A stretch of 64,000 nucleotides of DNA from Streptomyces sp. NRRL S-244 (GCF_000717915.1 NZ_JOCX01000008.1:323574-387573); one strand, 5' to 3'; shown: positions 28,012-37,357, numbered from the stretch's first letter. The notes: generated by a model not told the origin, from the letters alone. Numbers and translations are program-made.

Positions 28012-28865
28012 CCGATGCGGACCGCGTTGCCGCCCACCCGGATCCGGGCGTCGCCCGGGCGCAGTTCCACCGTCAGGACTCCGGGGCGGCCCATGTCCTG
28101 GCCCTGGTGGAGGGTGAGCACGGCGTCCTCCGCGGCCAGGCCGAGCTCGCGCGCGTACGCGCCGAAGGCGGCCGCGGCGGCTCCGGTCGCGGGGTCCTCT
28201 ACGACGCCGCCGACCGGGAAGGGGTCCCGTACGTCGAACAGCGCCGGGCCCGTCCGGTGCACCAGCTGGACCGTGGTCAGCTCCAGGCGCCGCATCAGCG
28301 CCTCCAGCCGGGGGAAGTCGTACGCGAGGTCCGCGAGCCGGGCCCGGGTGGCTGCGCCGAGCACCAGGTGGCGGGCTCCGGCGTAGGCGATCCGGGGCGG
28401 GATGCCCGGGTCCAGATCGGCCTCCGGCCAGTCCAGGGCGGCCAGTGCCTCGGCGAGGTCGGCCGGGGCGACGTCCTCGACGTACGGCTCGACGCTGGTC
28501 AGCACGGCCCGCAGGCCCCCGTCGGATGCGGTGACCGAGACGGGCACCCTACCGGCCGGGGTCGCGAACACCAGCTCGCCCGGACCGATCCGCTCCGCCA
28601 GCGCCACGGAGGCGGCCACGGTGGCGTGCCCGCAGAAGGACACCTCCGCCTTGGGGCTGAAGAACCGCAGCGTGAAGGCCCGGCCCGGCTCCCCGCCGAG
28701 GCCCTGCGGCGGCGCGGTGAGGAAGGCGGTCTCGCTGTAGCCCAGGCCGGCCGCGATCTCCAGCATCCGGGCGTCGTCCAGGCCGCTCGCGTCGAGCACG
28801 ACCCCGGCGGGGTTGCCTCCGGCCGGGTCCTCCGAGAAGGCGGTGTAACGCAGTACGTCAGTCAT
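28008..28865 (-). CDS. PhzF-family isomerase-like protein
   Basis: 285 residues, a full-length PhzF fold in two similar halves. The N-terminus reads YTAFSEDPAGGNPAGVVLD, the central segment FCGHATVAASVAL and the late motif EDPATGAAAAAFGAYARELG are the family signatures. The ATG at 28865 is clear, and the longer frame upstream overlaps the SDR promoter region. Unlike the shorter PhzF at 17.0 kb, this copy retains complete length. It is probably co-transcribed with the GNAT gene. Specific reaction unknown; isomerisation of a small acid is the family expectation. Confidence 0.85.
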   Translation of the reverse strand: MTDVLRYTAFSEDPAGGNPAGVVLDASGLDDARMLEIAAGLGYSETAFLTAPPQGLGGEPGRAFTLRFFSPKAEVSFCGHATVAASVALAERIGPGELVFATPAGRVPVSVTASDGGLRAVLTSVEPYVEDVAPADLAEALAALDWPEADLDPGIPPRIAYAGARHLVLGAATRARLADLAYDFPRLEALMRRLELTTVQLVHRTGPALFDVRDPFPVGGVVEDPATGAAAAAFGAYARELGLAAEDAVLTLHQGQDMGRPGVLTVELRPGDARIRVGGNAVRIG

Positions 28866-28921
28866 GATCACCCCAACTCCCGGTCCCACGCCCGCATTCC
28901 CGTCCGATCCCGGCCGGGGGA

Positions 28922-29683
28922 TCAGCCGCGCCCGATGTACGGCATCGTCGTCGCCATCACCGTCGCGAACTGCACGTTCGCCTCCAGCGGCAGCTCCGCC
29001 ATGTGCAGCACCGTGCGCGCCACGTCCGCCGCGTCCATCACCGGCTCCACCGCCAGCTGCCCGTTCGCCTGGAGGATCCCGGTCTGCATCCGCTCGGTCA
29101 TCTCGGTGGCCGCGTTGCCGATGTCGATCTGCCCGCAGGCGATCCGGTGCGGGCGCCCGTCCAGCGAGAGCGACTTCGTCAGGCCCGTCATCGCGTGCTT
29201 GGTCGCGGTGTAGGCGATCGAGTTCGGCCGCGGCACGTGCGCGGAGATCGAGCCGTTGTTGATGATCCGGCCGCCCCGCGGGTCCTGCGCCTTCATCTGC
29301 CGGAAGGCGGCCTGCGCGCACAGGAAGGCCCCGGTCAGGTTGACGTCCACCACCTGGCGCCAGGCCTCGTACGCGAGGTCCTCCAGCGGGACCCCGCCCG
29401 GGCCGAAGGTCCCGGCGTTGTTGAAGAGGAGGTCGAGGCGCCCGTACCGCTCCCGTACCGCGGCGAACAGCGCGGCCACGTCGTCCGGATCGCTCACGTC
29501 CGCCCGTACGCACAGCACGTCCGCCCCGGGCCCGGCCGCCTTCGCCGTCTCCTCCAGCGGTTCGGTCCGGCGGCCGGCCACGGCCACCGACCAGCCGGCG
29601 GCGGCCAGGGTCAGGGCGACGGAGCGGCCGATGCCGGAGCCCGCACCGGTCACGACGGCGATCTTCTTCCCACTTGCGCTCAT
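28922..29683 (-). CDS. Short-chain dehydrogenase/reductase
   Basis: 253 residues, classical SDR. The NAD(P)-binding motif is [13 protein letters not shown]; the Arg pair in [12 protein letters not shown] after strand 2 suggests NADP(H). NNAG is present in [10 protein letters not shown]. The catalytic residues are Ser in NNGSISAHV, then YTATK (Tyr, Lys). It ends with a loop typical of 3-oxoacyl-reductase-like SDRs. Substrate unknown. It precedes the PhzF-GNAT pair with a 56-bp gap and may head the same transcript; it is divergent from the MFS gene. Confidence 0.87.
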   Translation of the reverse strand: MSASGKKIAVVTGAGSGIGRSVALTLAAAGWSVAVAGRRTEPLEETAKAAGPGADVLCVRADVSDPDDVAALFAAVRERYGRLDLLFNNAGTFGPGGVPLEDLAYEAWRQVVDVNLTGAFLCAQAAFRQMKAQDPRGGRIINNGSISAHVPRPNSIAYTATKHAMTGLTKSLSLDGRPHRIACGQIDIGNAATEMTERMQTGILQANGQLAVEPVMDAADVARTVLHMAELPLEANVQFATVMATTMPYIGRG

Positions 29684-29791
29684 GGGGCCGCAGGGTACGT
29701 CACATGTCGCATCGGTCCACGGACGTTCCGATAGCTGAGAGCATGGGTCGGTCGGGGGTGTGAAAAGACGACGAAAAGACTGGAGTTCCGC

Positions 29792-31132
29792 ATGTCGGAG
29801 AGAGGCCCCGCGACGGCCCCCTCGCACGAGCCGCCGCCCGAAACGCCCTCCGCACCGCAGACCGCTTCCGCACCGCAGACCGCTTCCACGCCGGCGGGGG
29901 CCGCTTCCGCCCCGCTCACGGCTGCCCGCCGTACCGGACTGCTCGTCACTTTCATACTCGGCGGGCTCAGTGCCCTCCCCCCGCTGTCCATGGACATGTA
30001 CCTGCCGGCCCTGCCTCAGGTCACCGGCGCCCTGCACAGCCCGGCCGCCACGATCCAGCTCACCCTCACCGCCTGCCTCGCCGGCATGGCGCTGGGCCAG
30101 CTCGTCATCGGCCCGATGAGCGACAAGTGGGGCCGCCGCAGGCCCCTGCTGATGGGCATGGTCGTCTACGTCCTCGCCACCGCGATCTGCGCCCTCGCGC
30201 CGACCGCCGAACTGCTGATCGGCTTCCGGCTGCTCCAGGGCCTGGCCGGGTCGGCCGCGATCGTCATCGCGCGGGCCGTCGTACGCGACCTGTACGAAGG
30301 CGTCGAGATGGCCCGGTTCTTCTCCACGCTGATGCTGATCTCCGGCGTGGCCCCGGTCATCGCCCCGCTCATCGGCGGCCAGATCCTGCGCTTCGCCGAC
30401 TGGCGCGGGGTGTTCGTCGTCCTCACCGGCGTCGGCGCCGTGCTCACCCTCGTCGTCTGGCGCAGCCTCGGCGAGACCCTGCCGCCCGAGCAGCGGCAGA
30501 CCGGCGGCGTGGGCTCCGCGCTGCGGACCATGCGGGGGCTGCTGGCCGACCGCGTCTTCGCCGGGTACACGCTCGCCGGCGGCTTCGCCTTCGCCACGCT
30601 GTTCTCGTACATCTCGGCCTCGCCCTTCGTGGTGCAGGAGATCTACGGGGCCTCGCCGCAGGCCTTCAGCCTGCTGTTCGGCCTCAACTCCGTCGGCCTG
30701 ATCACCGCCGGGCAGGTCAACGGCAAGCTGCTGGTCGGCCGGGTCCGCCTGGACAAGGTGCTGGGCGGCGGGCTCACCGTCATCACGGCGGCCTCGCTCT
30801 CGCTGCTGCTGATGTCCACCGGGGTGTTCGGGGAGGTCGGGCTGGTCCCGATCGCGGCGGCGCTGTTCGTGCTGATGTCGGCGATGGGCGTGGTCCTGCC
30901 GAACACCAACGCGCTGGCGCTGATGCGCACCCCGCACGCGGCCGGCTCGGCCTCGGCCCTGCTGGGCACCTCCTCCTTCCTGGTCGGGGCGATCGCCTCG
31001 CCGCTGGTCGGGATCGCCGGCGAGCACACGGCCGTGCCGATGGCCCTGGTCCAGCTGGTGTGCTCGCTGCTGGCGGTGGCCTGCTTCGCCGGCATGTGCC
31101 GGCCCTGGCAGAACCGGGACTCCGCCGTCTGA
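29792..31132 (+). CDS. Bcr/CflA-type MFS multidrug efflux transporter
   Basis: 446 residues. A ~45-residue hydrophilic lead contains a repeated APQTAS unit. Twelve membrane helices follow. The first-helix segment [17 protein letters not shown] and the motif A loop [16 protein letters not shown] after helix 2 are characteristic of the Bcr/CflA (DHA1) drug:H+ antiporters, as is RALVRDLYE-type motif C ([12 protein letters not shown]). It probably exports bicyclomycin- or sulfonamide-like compounds or amino-acid derivatives. Monocistronic, ending just before a long inverted repeat. Confidence 0.9.
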   Translation: MSERGPATAPSHEPPPETPSAPQTASAPQTASTPAGAASAPLTAARRTGLLVTFILGGLSALPPLSMDMYLPALPQVTGALHSPAATIQLTLTACLAGMALGQLVIGPMSDKWGRRRPLLMGMVVYVLATAICALAPTAELLIGFRLLQGLAGSAAIVIARAVVRDLYEGVEMARFFSTLMLISGVAPVIAPLIGGQILRFADWRGVFVVLTGVGAVLTLVVWRSLGETLPPEQRQTGGVGSALRTMRGLLADRVFAGYTLAGGFAFATLFSYISASPFVVQEIYGASPQAFSLLFGLNSVGLITAGQVNGKLLVGRVRLDKVLGGGLTVITAASLSLLLMSTGVFGEVGLVPIAAALFVLMSAMGVVLPNTNALALMRTPHAAGSASALLGTSSFLVGAIASPLVGIAGEHTAVPMALVQLVCSLLAVACFAGMCRPWQNRDSAV

Positions 31133-31140
31133 TCCGGGCT

Positions 31141-31234
31141 TCCGGGACGCCCCAGGGGGTCGTCGAAGTGGCGTCGGCCGCCCGTGAGGCCGGCCAGACG
31201 GGACTTCGACGACACCCCCTGGCGGCGTCCCGGA
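31141..31234. terminator. Very long imperfect inverted repeat downstream of the MFS gene
   Basis: Bases 31141-31169 pair with 31203-31234 almost completely (TCCGGGAC/GTCCCGGA outside, CCAGGGGGT next, CGTCGAAGT/ACTTCGACG inside, small bulges). The 33-nt loop itself can form a CGGCC/GGCCG stem. Longer than any other terminator here. It may terminate the MFS transcript or form a stable structured RNA before the Rsm22-like gene 27 bp later. Confidence 0.7.
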
Positions 31235-31260
31235 CCCCGCGGGCGCCGTAAACTTCGCTG

Positions 31261-32274
31261 GTGAACGCCTCCGCCTCCGCCTCCGTGCCCACCACCGCCG
31301 AAACGCTGCGGTCCGCGCTGGGCGGGCTGCTCGACGGGATCCCGCCGAAGCAGGCCACGGCCGCCGTCGACCGGCTGATCGCCAACTACCGCGGCCGGAC
31401 CCCGACCGACGCGCCCATCCTGCGCGACCGCTCCGACGTGGCGGCGTACGCGGCGTACCGGATGCCGGCCACCTTCGAGGCCGTACGGTCCGCCCTGGAC
31501 GCCCTCGCCGAGGCCGCCCCGCAGTGGTCCCCGGGCTCCCACGTGGACGTGGGCGGCGGCACGGGCGCGGCGGCCTGGGCGGTGGACGCCACCTGGGACG
31601 GCCCGCGCGACACCGCGGTCCTGGACTGGGCGGAGCCGGCGCTGGCCCTCGGCAAGGAGCTCGCGGCCTCCTCCGGTTCGCCGGTGCTGCGCGCCGCCGA
31701 GTGGCGCCGGGCCGTCATCGGGTCCGGGCTGGCGCTCCCCGAGACGGACCTCGTGACGGTGTCGTACGTACTCGGCGAGCTGACGCCGGAGGCCCGCCGG
31801 GCCGTGGTCGCCGAGGCGGCCCGCGCCGGGCAGGCCGTGGTGCTGATCGAGCCGGGCACGCCCGAGGGGTACCTGCGCATCCGCGAGGCCCGCGACCAGC
31901 TGATCGAGGCGGGGCTGAAGGTCGCGGCCCCCTGCCCGCACGACGGCACCTGCCCGATCGAGGTCGGCCAGGACTGGTGCCACTTCTCGGCGCGGGTCAG
32001 CCGGTCCTCCCTGCACCGCAAGGTCAAGGGCGGCTCCCTCCCGTACGAGGACGAGAAGTTCAGCTACGTGGCCGCGACCCGCTTCCCGGTGGAGCCGGCC
32101 CCGTCCCGGATCACGCGGAGGCCGCAGATCCGGAAGGGGCTCGTCCTGCTGGAACTGTGCGGTCCCGAGGGCGAGGGCCTGACCCGGGTCAACGTGACCA
32201 AGCGCCACGGTGACCTCTACAAGGCGGCGCGGGACGCCGACTGGGGGCAGGAGTGGCCGCCGGCCACCTCGTAG
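31261..32274 (+). CDS. Rsm22-family (METTL17-like) small-subunit rRNA methyltransferase-like protein
   Basis: 337 residues from GTG 31261. The SAM-binding Rossmann core is seen in [26 protein letters not shown] and [16 protein letters not shown]. The Rsm22 hallmark is a cysteine set: Cys225 and Cys231 (CPHDGTC), Cys240 (DWCHF) and Cys300 (LELCG). Spacing resembles the four cysteines that hold an iron-sulfur cluster in mitochondrial METTL17. Family members act in small ribosomal subunit assembly; catalytic methylation is unproven for many. It stands alone between the long inverted repeat and the convergent DDAH gene. Confidence 0.85.
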   Translation: MNASASASVPTTAETLRSALGGLLDGIPPKQATAAVDRLIANYRGRTPTDAPILRDRSDVAAYAAYRMPATFEAVRSALDALAEAAPQWSPGSHVDVGGGTGAAAWAVDATWDGPRDTAVLDWAEPALALGKELAASSGSPVLRAAEWRRAVIGSGLALPETDLVTVSYVLGELTPEARRAVVAEAARAGQAVVLIEPGTPEGYLRIREARDQLIEAGLKVAAPCPHDGTCPIEVGQDWCHFSARVSRSSLHRKVKGGSLPYEDEKFSYVAATRFPVEPAPSRITRRPQIRKGLVLLELCGPEGEGLTRVNVTKRHGDLYKAARDADWGQEWPPATS

Positions 32275-32301
32275 CCGCGCGGCCGCGGCGCGCGGCGGGC
32301 G

Positions 32302-33111
32302 CTACATCCGCAGCTCCTGGGTGCAGCACTTCACGCTGCCGCCGCCCTTGAGCAGCTCGCCCAGGTCCATCGGGACGGGCTCGAAGCCCCGCTCCCGCAG
32401 GGGCTGGAACAGTCCGGCCGCCGCCTGCGGGAGCAGCACGTTGCGGCCGTCCGAGACCGCGTTGAGGCCGAGGGCCGCCGCGTCCTCGTCGCCGGCGATC
32501 AGCGCGTCCGGGAACAGTCGCTCCAGTACGGCCCGGCTGCCGGGAGAGAACGCGGGCGGGTAGTACATGACCTCGTCGCCGTCGAGCACGCACAGCGCGG
32601 TGTCCAGGTGGTAGTAGCGCGGGTCCACCAGGTCGAGGCCGATGACCGGGCGGCCGAAGAACTCCTGGGCCTCGTCGTGCGAGAGCGGGCTGGAGCGGAA
32701 GCCCCGGCCGGCCAGGATGTAGGTGGCGGTGACGGCGAAATCGCCCTCGCCCTCGTTGACGTGGGACGGCTCGTGGACGTGCTCGAAGCCGTGGGACCGG
32801 AACCAGTCGAGGTGGATCTCGGCTTCGGCGGTGCGCTCCGGGTAGGCGAACCGGGCGCCGAGCACCCGGCCGTCGACGACGAGGGCGCCGTTGGCGGCGA
32901 AGACCATGTCGGGCAGCTCGGGGTCCGGTACGAGCGTCTCGACGGTGTGGCCGAGCGAGCGGTAGCGGTCCCGGAGGTCTTCCCACTGGGCGTGTGCGAG
33001 GGGCAGGTCCACCGGTTTCGTGGGGTCCATCCACGGGTTGATGGAGTACGTGACCTTGAAGTGTGCGGGTGGGCACATCAAGTAGCGCCGGGGTGTGGCG
33101 ACTCTGCGCAA
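32302..33111 (-). CDS. Dimethylarginine dimethylaminohydrolase (DDAH)-like amidinohydrolase
   Basis: Hydrolyses methylated arginine to citrulline and methylamines, or a related guanidino substrate. Pentein fold. Visible motifs are MCPPAHFKVTYSINPWM, DMVFAANGALV, the catalytic His in YYHLDTALCVL and the nucleophile Cys near the C-terminus in GGGSVKCCTQEL. The start is TTG 33111, because GAGGAG lies at the right distance upstream (33119-33124); the longer reading from GTG 33132 would put that Shine-Dalgarno inside the gene. Length is then 269 residues. It is divergent from a TetR regulator that probably controls it. Confidence 0.85.
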   Translation of the reverse strand: MRRVATPRRYLMCPPAHFKVTYSINPWMDPTKPVDLPLAHAQWEDLRDRYRSLGHTVETLVPDPELPDMVFAANGALVVDGRVLGARFAYPERTAEAEIHLDWFRSHGFEHVHEPSHVNEGEGDFAVTATYILAGRGFRSSPLSHDEAQEFFGRPVIGLDLVDPRYYHLDTALCVLDGDEVMYYPPAFSPGSRAVLERLFPDALIAGDEDAAALGLNAVSDGRNVLLPQAAAGLFQPLRERGFEPVPMDLGELLKGGGSVKCCTQELRM

Positions 33112-33142
33112 AGAAGGCTCCTCACGGCTCACGAGGGATGTC

Positions 33143-33235
33143 GAGAGAATCGTCTCTCCTCAAGGGAAACCGCGCAGTGAACTGATTGGGTGGTTTACGG
33201 AATGACACAAAGACGAGACGTCGCGCGTTGATAAT
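33143..33235. promoter_or_regulatory. Divergent DDAH/tetR control region with two dyads
   Basis: GAGAGA-ATCG-TCTCTC (33143-33158) near the DDAH side and GACG-AGA-CGTC (33212-33222) near the tetR side share GACGA/TCGTC elements. A -10-like GATAAT (33230-33235) lies 8 nt before the tetR ATG with no Shine-Dalgarno, suggesting a leaderless tetR transcript. Operator identity is a guess. Confidence 0.4.
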
Positions 33236-33243
33236 TTGTCCGA

Positions 33244-33861
33244 ATGAGCAGCAGATCGCCTGACGCGAAGGCCCCCGACCCCGCCCGCCGCAACGACCGC
33301 TCCCGGCGGGCCATCCTCGACGCGGCGCTCGCGCTCGTCACGGAGGTCGGCTACAACAAGCTGACCATCGAGGCCATCGCCGCCCGCGCGGGCGTCGGCA
33401 AGCAGACGATCTACCGCTGGTGGCCCTCGAAGGCGGCGGTCCTGCTGGACGCCTCGCTCGCGCTCTTCGGGGACGCGGAGGCGGAAGCCGACTGGACGGG
33501 CTTCCCGGACACCGGCGACCTCGCCGCGGACCTCAAGCGGGTGCTGCGGGTGACGGTGGACCAGTTCAACGACGAGAAGTACGCGGCCCCCACGCGCGCC
33601 CTGACCGCCGCCGGGGCGACCGACCCCGAGCTGAGCGCCCGTTTCACCGAGCGGCTGCTGGAGCCGCAGCTCGCCCTGTACGAGACGCGGTTGCGGGCGG
33701 CCCGGGAGGCCGGACAGCTCGCGCCGGACGCGGACCTGCGCCTGGCGGTGGAGATGCTGGTGGGCCCGCTGACGTACCGCTGGCTGATGCGGACGGGACC
33801 GCTGACGCACGCGTTCGCGGACGGGCTGGTGGACCGGGTACTGGGCGGGGTGGCGCGGTGA
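33244..33861 (+). CDS. TetR-family transcriptional regulator
   Basis: 205 residues. The N-terminal helix-turn-helix is complete: SRRAILDAALALVTEVGYNKLTIEAIAARAGVGKQTIYRWWPSKAAVLLDA. The QTIYRWW recognition helix with W-W is the subgroup containing many streptomycete drug- or metabolite-sensing TetRs. The C-terminal helical ligand domain (~residues 80-205) matches a TetR_C type with PLTYRWLMRTGPLT. It is divergent from DDAH and probably represses both genes; the ligand may be an arginine derivative, but that is inference. Confidence 0.88.
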   Translation: MSSRSPDAKAPDPARRNDRSRRAILDAALALVTEVGYNKLTIEAIAARAGVGKQTIYRWWPSKAAVLLDASLALFGDAEAEADWTGFPDTGDLAADLKRVLRVTVDQFNDEKYAAPTRALTAAGATDPELSARFTERLLEPQLALYETRLRAAREAGQLAPDADLRLAVEMLVGPLTYRWLMRTGPLTHAFADGLVDRVLGGVAR

Positions 33862-34075
33862 CCGGGGTGTCGAAGGTCACCGAGGGCTGACGGGGCGGTG
33901 GCCGGCCGGGGACAATTGGCCGAATTTCACGGGTATGTGACGGTATTCCGCCTGCTGTTGTGCGCTCTCCGTGCACCTGTCCCCCACCCCCCGGTGGGGG
34001 AGAGCGGTCACCCGGACCCCAGGATGGTGGGACCATGTGAGGGTCTGCCGGGGAAACGGTGAGGTGAGGGGATAG

Positions 34076-34822
34076 ATGGGGTCTGAGTCCGGCCGCGTCA
34101 AACGCGGCGAGCAGAGCAGGATTTCCCAGTGGCTGCGCCGGCGGCCCAAACCCTCCCCCGAAGATCCCGAGCGCGCACGCGAGGCCCTTCTGCTGTCCGC
34201 GGCCGCCGCGGGCCTGCCGCTCGCCCCCGCCGCCCATCCCGCCGGCTACCGATGTTCGTGCGACCGGATCGGCTGTCCCACCCCCGCACGCCACCCCCTC
34301 TCCTTCGCCTGGCAGACGCAGTCGACGACCGACCGCGCACAGATCGAACGCTGGGCACGCAACCAGCCGCAGGCGAACTTCATCACCGCGACGGGCATGG
34401 TCCACGACGTACTGGACGTCCCCCTCGAAGCCGGGGCGAGCGCGCTGGACCGCCTCCTGGCGGCCGGCGTCGAGGTCGGCCCGGTCGCCGAATCGGGCGG
34501 AACGGGCGACCAGGCCCGGATGCTCTTCTTCACCGCGACGCGCGGAACCCCCGAGGACGAGGACGAGTGGTGGCCCTGCGAACTGGACTGCCACCCCGAG
34601 ACGATGGACGAACACCCGGGCCTGCGCTGGCACTGCCGCGGCAGCTACGTCCTCATCCCCCCGGCCGCGCTCCCCGGTGACCTTGCGGTGACCTGGATCC
34701 GCGGCACGGAACACCCCCTGCCGGACCCCCTCACCCTCCTCGAAACCCTGACCGACGCCTGCGCCACGTACGCGGTCGCGGCCACCGAAACCCCCTCGGC
34801 GGCCTGGCCCCTGAACCGCTGA
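34076..34822 (+). CDS. Degenerate bifunctional primase-polymerase (prim-pol) domain protein
   Basis: 248 residues resembling the N-terminal prim-pol domain of archaeo-eukaryotic primase-type replication proteins. After a basic lead come a Cys-containing RCSCDRIGCPTPARHPLSF, then a TTDRAQIERWARNQPQANFITATG segment, all typical of the family. At the catalytic site the usual LDxD becomes LDVP (Asp114, Val115, Pro116), so the second metal-binding Asp is missing. Later WPCELDCHPETMDEHPGLRWHCRGSYVLIPP matches the family's GxH/SYVVAPPS region in position. There is no helicase domain. I infer an inactive or repurposed nucleotide- or DNA-binding protein. Single gene; hairpin follows. Confidence 0.65.
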   Translation: MGSESGRVKRGEQSRISQWLRRRPKPSPEDPERAREALLLSAAAAGLPLAPAAHPAGYRCSCDRIGCPTPARHPLSFAWQTQSTTDRAQIERWARNQPQANFITATGMVHDVLDVPLEAGASALDRLLAAGVEVGPVAESGGTGDQARMLFFTATRGTPEDEDEWWPCELDCHPETMDEHPGLRWHCRGSYVLIPPAALPGDLAVTWIRGTEHPLPDPLTLLETLTDACATYAVAATETPSAAWPLNR

Positions 34823-34827
34823 AGGGG

Positions 34828-34847
34828 CCGCCCCGGCCCGGGGGCGG
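34828..34847. terminator. Short hairpin between convergent genes
   Basis: CCGCCCC/GGGGCGG 7-bp stem with a 6-nt loop immediately after the prim-pol stop and abutting the yaaA stop. Confidence 0.6.
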
Positions 34848-35648
34848 TCAGTGGATCTGGGTGACCACCACGTCCAGGGACCAGGCCTTGGCCGGCTTCG
34901 CGGGGGCTTCGGCCTCCACCGTGTAGCCCAGGTCGCGCAGCGTCGTGACCAGCTCGGCCGGGGTCGCGGGGACGGCCCCGGCGACGAGCAGGTCCCGTAC
35001 CAGCCGACCCTTCGTGGCCTTGTTGAAGTGGCTCACCACCGACCGCTTCTCCACCCCGTCCACGACCTGCGAGTGCAGCACCCGCACCGTCGCCGTGCGC
35101 CCCGCCACCTCGCCCTTGGGCTTCCACGCCGACGCATAGGCCGAGGAGCGCAGGTCCAGGACCAGCCCGTCCCCCGCCGCGGCCGGCAGCACCGCCGCCA
35201 TGGGCTCCCGCCAGTACGCCCCCAGCGCGCCCAGCCCCGGCAGCTTCACCCCCATCGAGCAGCGGTACGAGGGGATCCGGTCCGTCACCCGGACCGCGCC
35301 CCACAGGCCCGAGAACACCATCAGCGACCGCTCCGCCCGCGTCCGCGCCGCCGCCGGCAGGTCGGCCAGGCCCAGCGCGTCGTACAGGACGCCGGTGTAG
35401 ATCTCCCCGGCCGGCCGGGCCACCGCGGACCGCAGCCCGGCGTTCTTCGCCACCTCGCCGCGCAGCCCCTCGCTCAGGCCGAGCACCTCGCGGGCCTTCG
35501 TCTCGTCCCCGGCGCACAGCTCGACCAGTTCCCCCAGCACGGCCGCCCGCGCCTCGGCCAGTCCCGGCAGCGACAGCGTCTCCGGCTCCAGGGGCGCGCC
35601 GGAACCGCCGACGGCCTTTCCCTCGGACGGCGGCAGCAGCACGAGCAC
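34848..35648 (-). CDS. yaaA: Peroxide stress protein YaaA family
   Basis: 266 residues from GTG 35648, single YaaA (DUF328) domain. Signature segments: LVLLPPSEGKAVGG at the N-terminus, YTGVLYDALGLADLP, SGLWGAVRVTDRIPSYRCSMG, then VLDLRSSAYASAWKP and VSHFNKATKGRLVRDLL. In E. coli YaaA limits free iron and DNA damage under H2O2; the fold has DNA-binding helix-hairpin-helix character. The iron-heavy window makes this relevant but it has no iron box that I can see. Divergent from the RNB ribonuclease gene. Confidence 0.9.
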   Translation of the reverse strand: MLVLLPPSEGKAVGGSGAPLEPETLSLPGLAEARAAVLGELVELCAGDETKAREVLGLSEGLRGEVAKNAGLRSAVARPAGEIYTGVLYDALGLADLPAAARTRAERSLMVFSGLWGAVRVTDRIPSYRCSMGVKLPGLGALGAYWREPMAAVLPAAAGDGLVLDLRSSAYASAWKPKGEVAGRTATVRVLHSQVVDGVEKRSVVSHFNKATKGRLVRDLLVAGAVPATPAELVTTLRDLGYTVEAEAPAKPAKAWSLDVVVTQIH

Positions 35649-35750
35649 GGTGGTTCTCCTTCAGTACGACACGGCGCAGGGGGTGCGGCCCCCGAGCCAG
35701 GGTAAACGGCTCGCCGCGCCACGGGCGCCCACCCGCAATACGCTCGACCC

Positions 35751-37196
35751 ATGCCACGCCGTCATATGCACATGACCGGCGCAGACGGGGCTGCCCTGCG
35801 GGCCGCGCTGCGTGAACTGCGCACGGAGCTGGGCGTGCCCACGCAATTCCCGGCTCCGGTGCTCGCCGAGGCCGAGCAGGCGGTCCGCGCCCCGCGGCTC
35901 CCCGACCTCGACGCCACCGACCTCCCCCTGTTCACCATCGACCCGCCCGCCTCCCGCGACCTGGACCAGGCCATGCACCTGGCGAAGCGCGCCGGCGGCG
36001 GCGGCTACCGCGTGCACTACGCCATCGCCGACGTCGCCGCCTTCGTCACCCCCGGCGGCGCCCTCGACGCCGAGGCCCACCGCCGCGTCACCACCCTCTA
36101 CTTCCCCGACGGCCGGATCCCCCTCCATCCGCCCGTCCTCTCCGAGGGCGCGGCCAGCCTGCTGCCCGGCCAGACCTGCCCGGCGCTGCTGTGGCGCTTC
36201 GACCTGGACTCCGCCGGACGCGTGGAGACCACCGAGGTCCGCCGCGCCCTGGTCCGCAGCCGGGCCAAACTGGACTACGACGGCGTCCAGCAGACCATCG
36301 ACTCCCGGACCGCCGAGGAGCCCGTCGCCCTCCTCCGGGACATCGGCCGGCTCCGCGAGACCCTGGAGCAGGAACGCGGCGGGGTCTCGTTGAACGTGCC
36401 CGAGCAGGAGATCGTCGCGCAGAACGGCTCCTACACCCTCGCCTACCGGGCCCCGCTCCCCGCGGACGGCTGGAACGCCCAGATCTCCCTCATGGCCGGC
36501 ATGGCCGCCGCCGAGCTGATGCTCGCCGCCGGCACCGGCGTCCTGCGCACCCTCCCCAGCGCCCCCGACGGGGCCGTCGGCCGGCTCCGGCGCACCGCCG
36601 CCGCCCTGCGGATCGACTGGCCGCACCACATGCCGTACGCCGAACTCGTCCGCTCCCTCGACCCGCACCTGCCCGCCCACGCCGCGTTCCTCCAGGAGTG
36701 CACGGCCCTGCTGCGCGGCGCGGGCTACACGGTGTTCACCGGCGGCCGGGCCCCGGACCCCCTCCTGCACGCCGCGGTGGCGGCCCCGTACGCGCACTGC
36801 ACCGCCCCGCTGCGCCGGCTCGTCGACCGGTACGCGGGCGAGCTGTGCGTGGCGGCTGCGGCCGGGGTCGCGCCCCCGGAGTGGGCGACGGACGCGCTGG
36901 ACGCGCTCCCGCAGCGGATGGCGGACGGGAGCAGGCTGGCCAACACCGCCGAGCGGGAGTGCGTGGACCTCGTCGAGGCGGCCCTGCTGAAGGACCACGT
37001 CGGGGAGACCTTCGAGGCGACCGTGATCGACGTCAAGGAGCACGAGCCGCTCGTGGGCACGGTCCACCTGGAGGAGCCGGCCGTCGTCGGCAGGGTCGAA
37101 TCTCCGTCCGCGCGGCTGCCGCTGGGCGACCGCATCCGGGTCCGGCTGACGGAGGCCGACCCGGGCACCTCGAAGATCCTCTTCGCCCCGGCGTGA
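35751..37196 (+). CDS. RNB-domain (RNase II/R family) exoribonuclease
   Basis: 481 residues, a compact RNB protein without cold-shock or long S1 regions, as is common in actinobacteria. The catalytic acidic cluster is FTIDPPASRDLDQAMHL: Asp64, Asp70 and Asp72 match three of the four Mg2+ Asp of RNase II, while the fourth is Gln73, a substitution seen in this subfamily. The YAHCTAPLRRLVDRY motif lies near residue 345. A ~50-residue C-terminal beta-rich tail could be an S1-like remnant. Role: 3'-to-5' RNA decay. Monocistronic, divergent from yaaA. Confidence 0.9.
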   Translation: MPRRHMHMTGADGAALRAALRELRTELGVPTQFPAPVLAEAEQAVRAPRLPDLDATDLPLFTIDPPASRDLDQAMHLAKRAGGGGYRVHYAIADVAAFVTPGGALDAEAHRRVTTLYFPDGRIPLHPPVLSEGAASLLPGQTCPALLWRFDLDSAGRVETTEVRRALVRSRAKLDYDGVQQTIDSRTAEEPVALLRDIGRLRETLEQERGGVSLNVPEQEIVAQNGSYTLAYRAPLPADGWNAQISLMAGMAAAELMLAAGTGVLRTLPSAPDGAVGRLRRTAAALRIDWPHHMPYAELVRSLDPHLPAHAAFLQECTALLRGAGYTVFTGGRAPDPLLHAAVAAPYAHCTAPLRRLVDRYAGELCVAAAAGVAPPEWATDALDALPQRMADGSRLANTAERECVDLVEAALLKDHVGETFEATVIDVKEHEPLVGTVHLEEPAVVGRVESPSARLPLGDRIRVRLTEADPGTSKILFAPA

Positions 37197-37357
37197 GCAA
37201 CCCGGCCGTGCGCTCGCACCGCCCCTCGGCACGCCCCTCCGCACGCCCTCGGCACGCCCCCGCCCGCGACCGGGGCCCTTCGGCCCGCGCCGCCCCTGGC
37301 TCCGGAAGCCTGCGGCTGTCATCATCTGCGCACCGACACCCCGGGGAGGCAGCGGAG

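Noticed and set aside
31141..31234. Attachment site or IS terminal repeat
   Set aside because: No transposase or integrase is flanked and no target duplication is seen; hairpin position fits a terminator.
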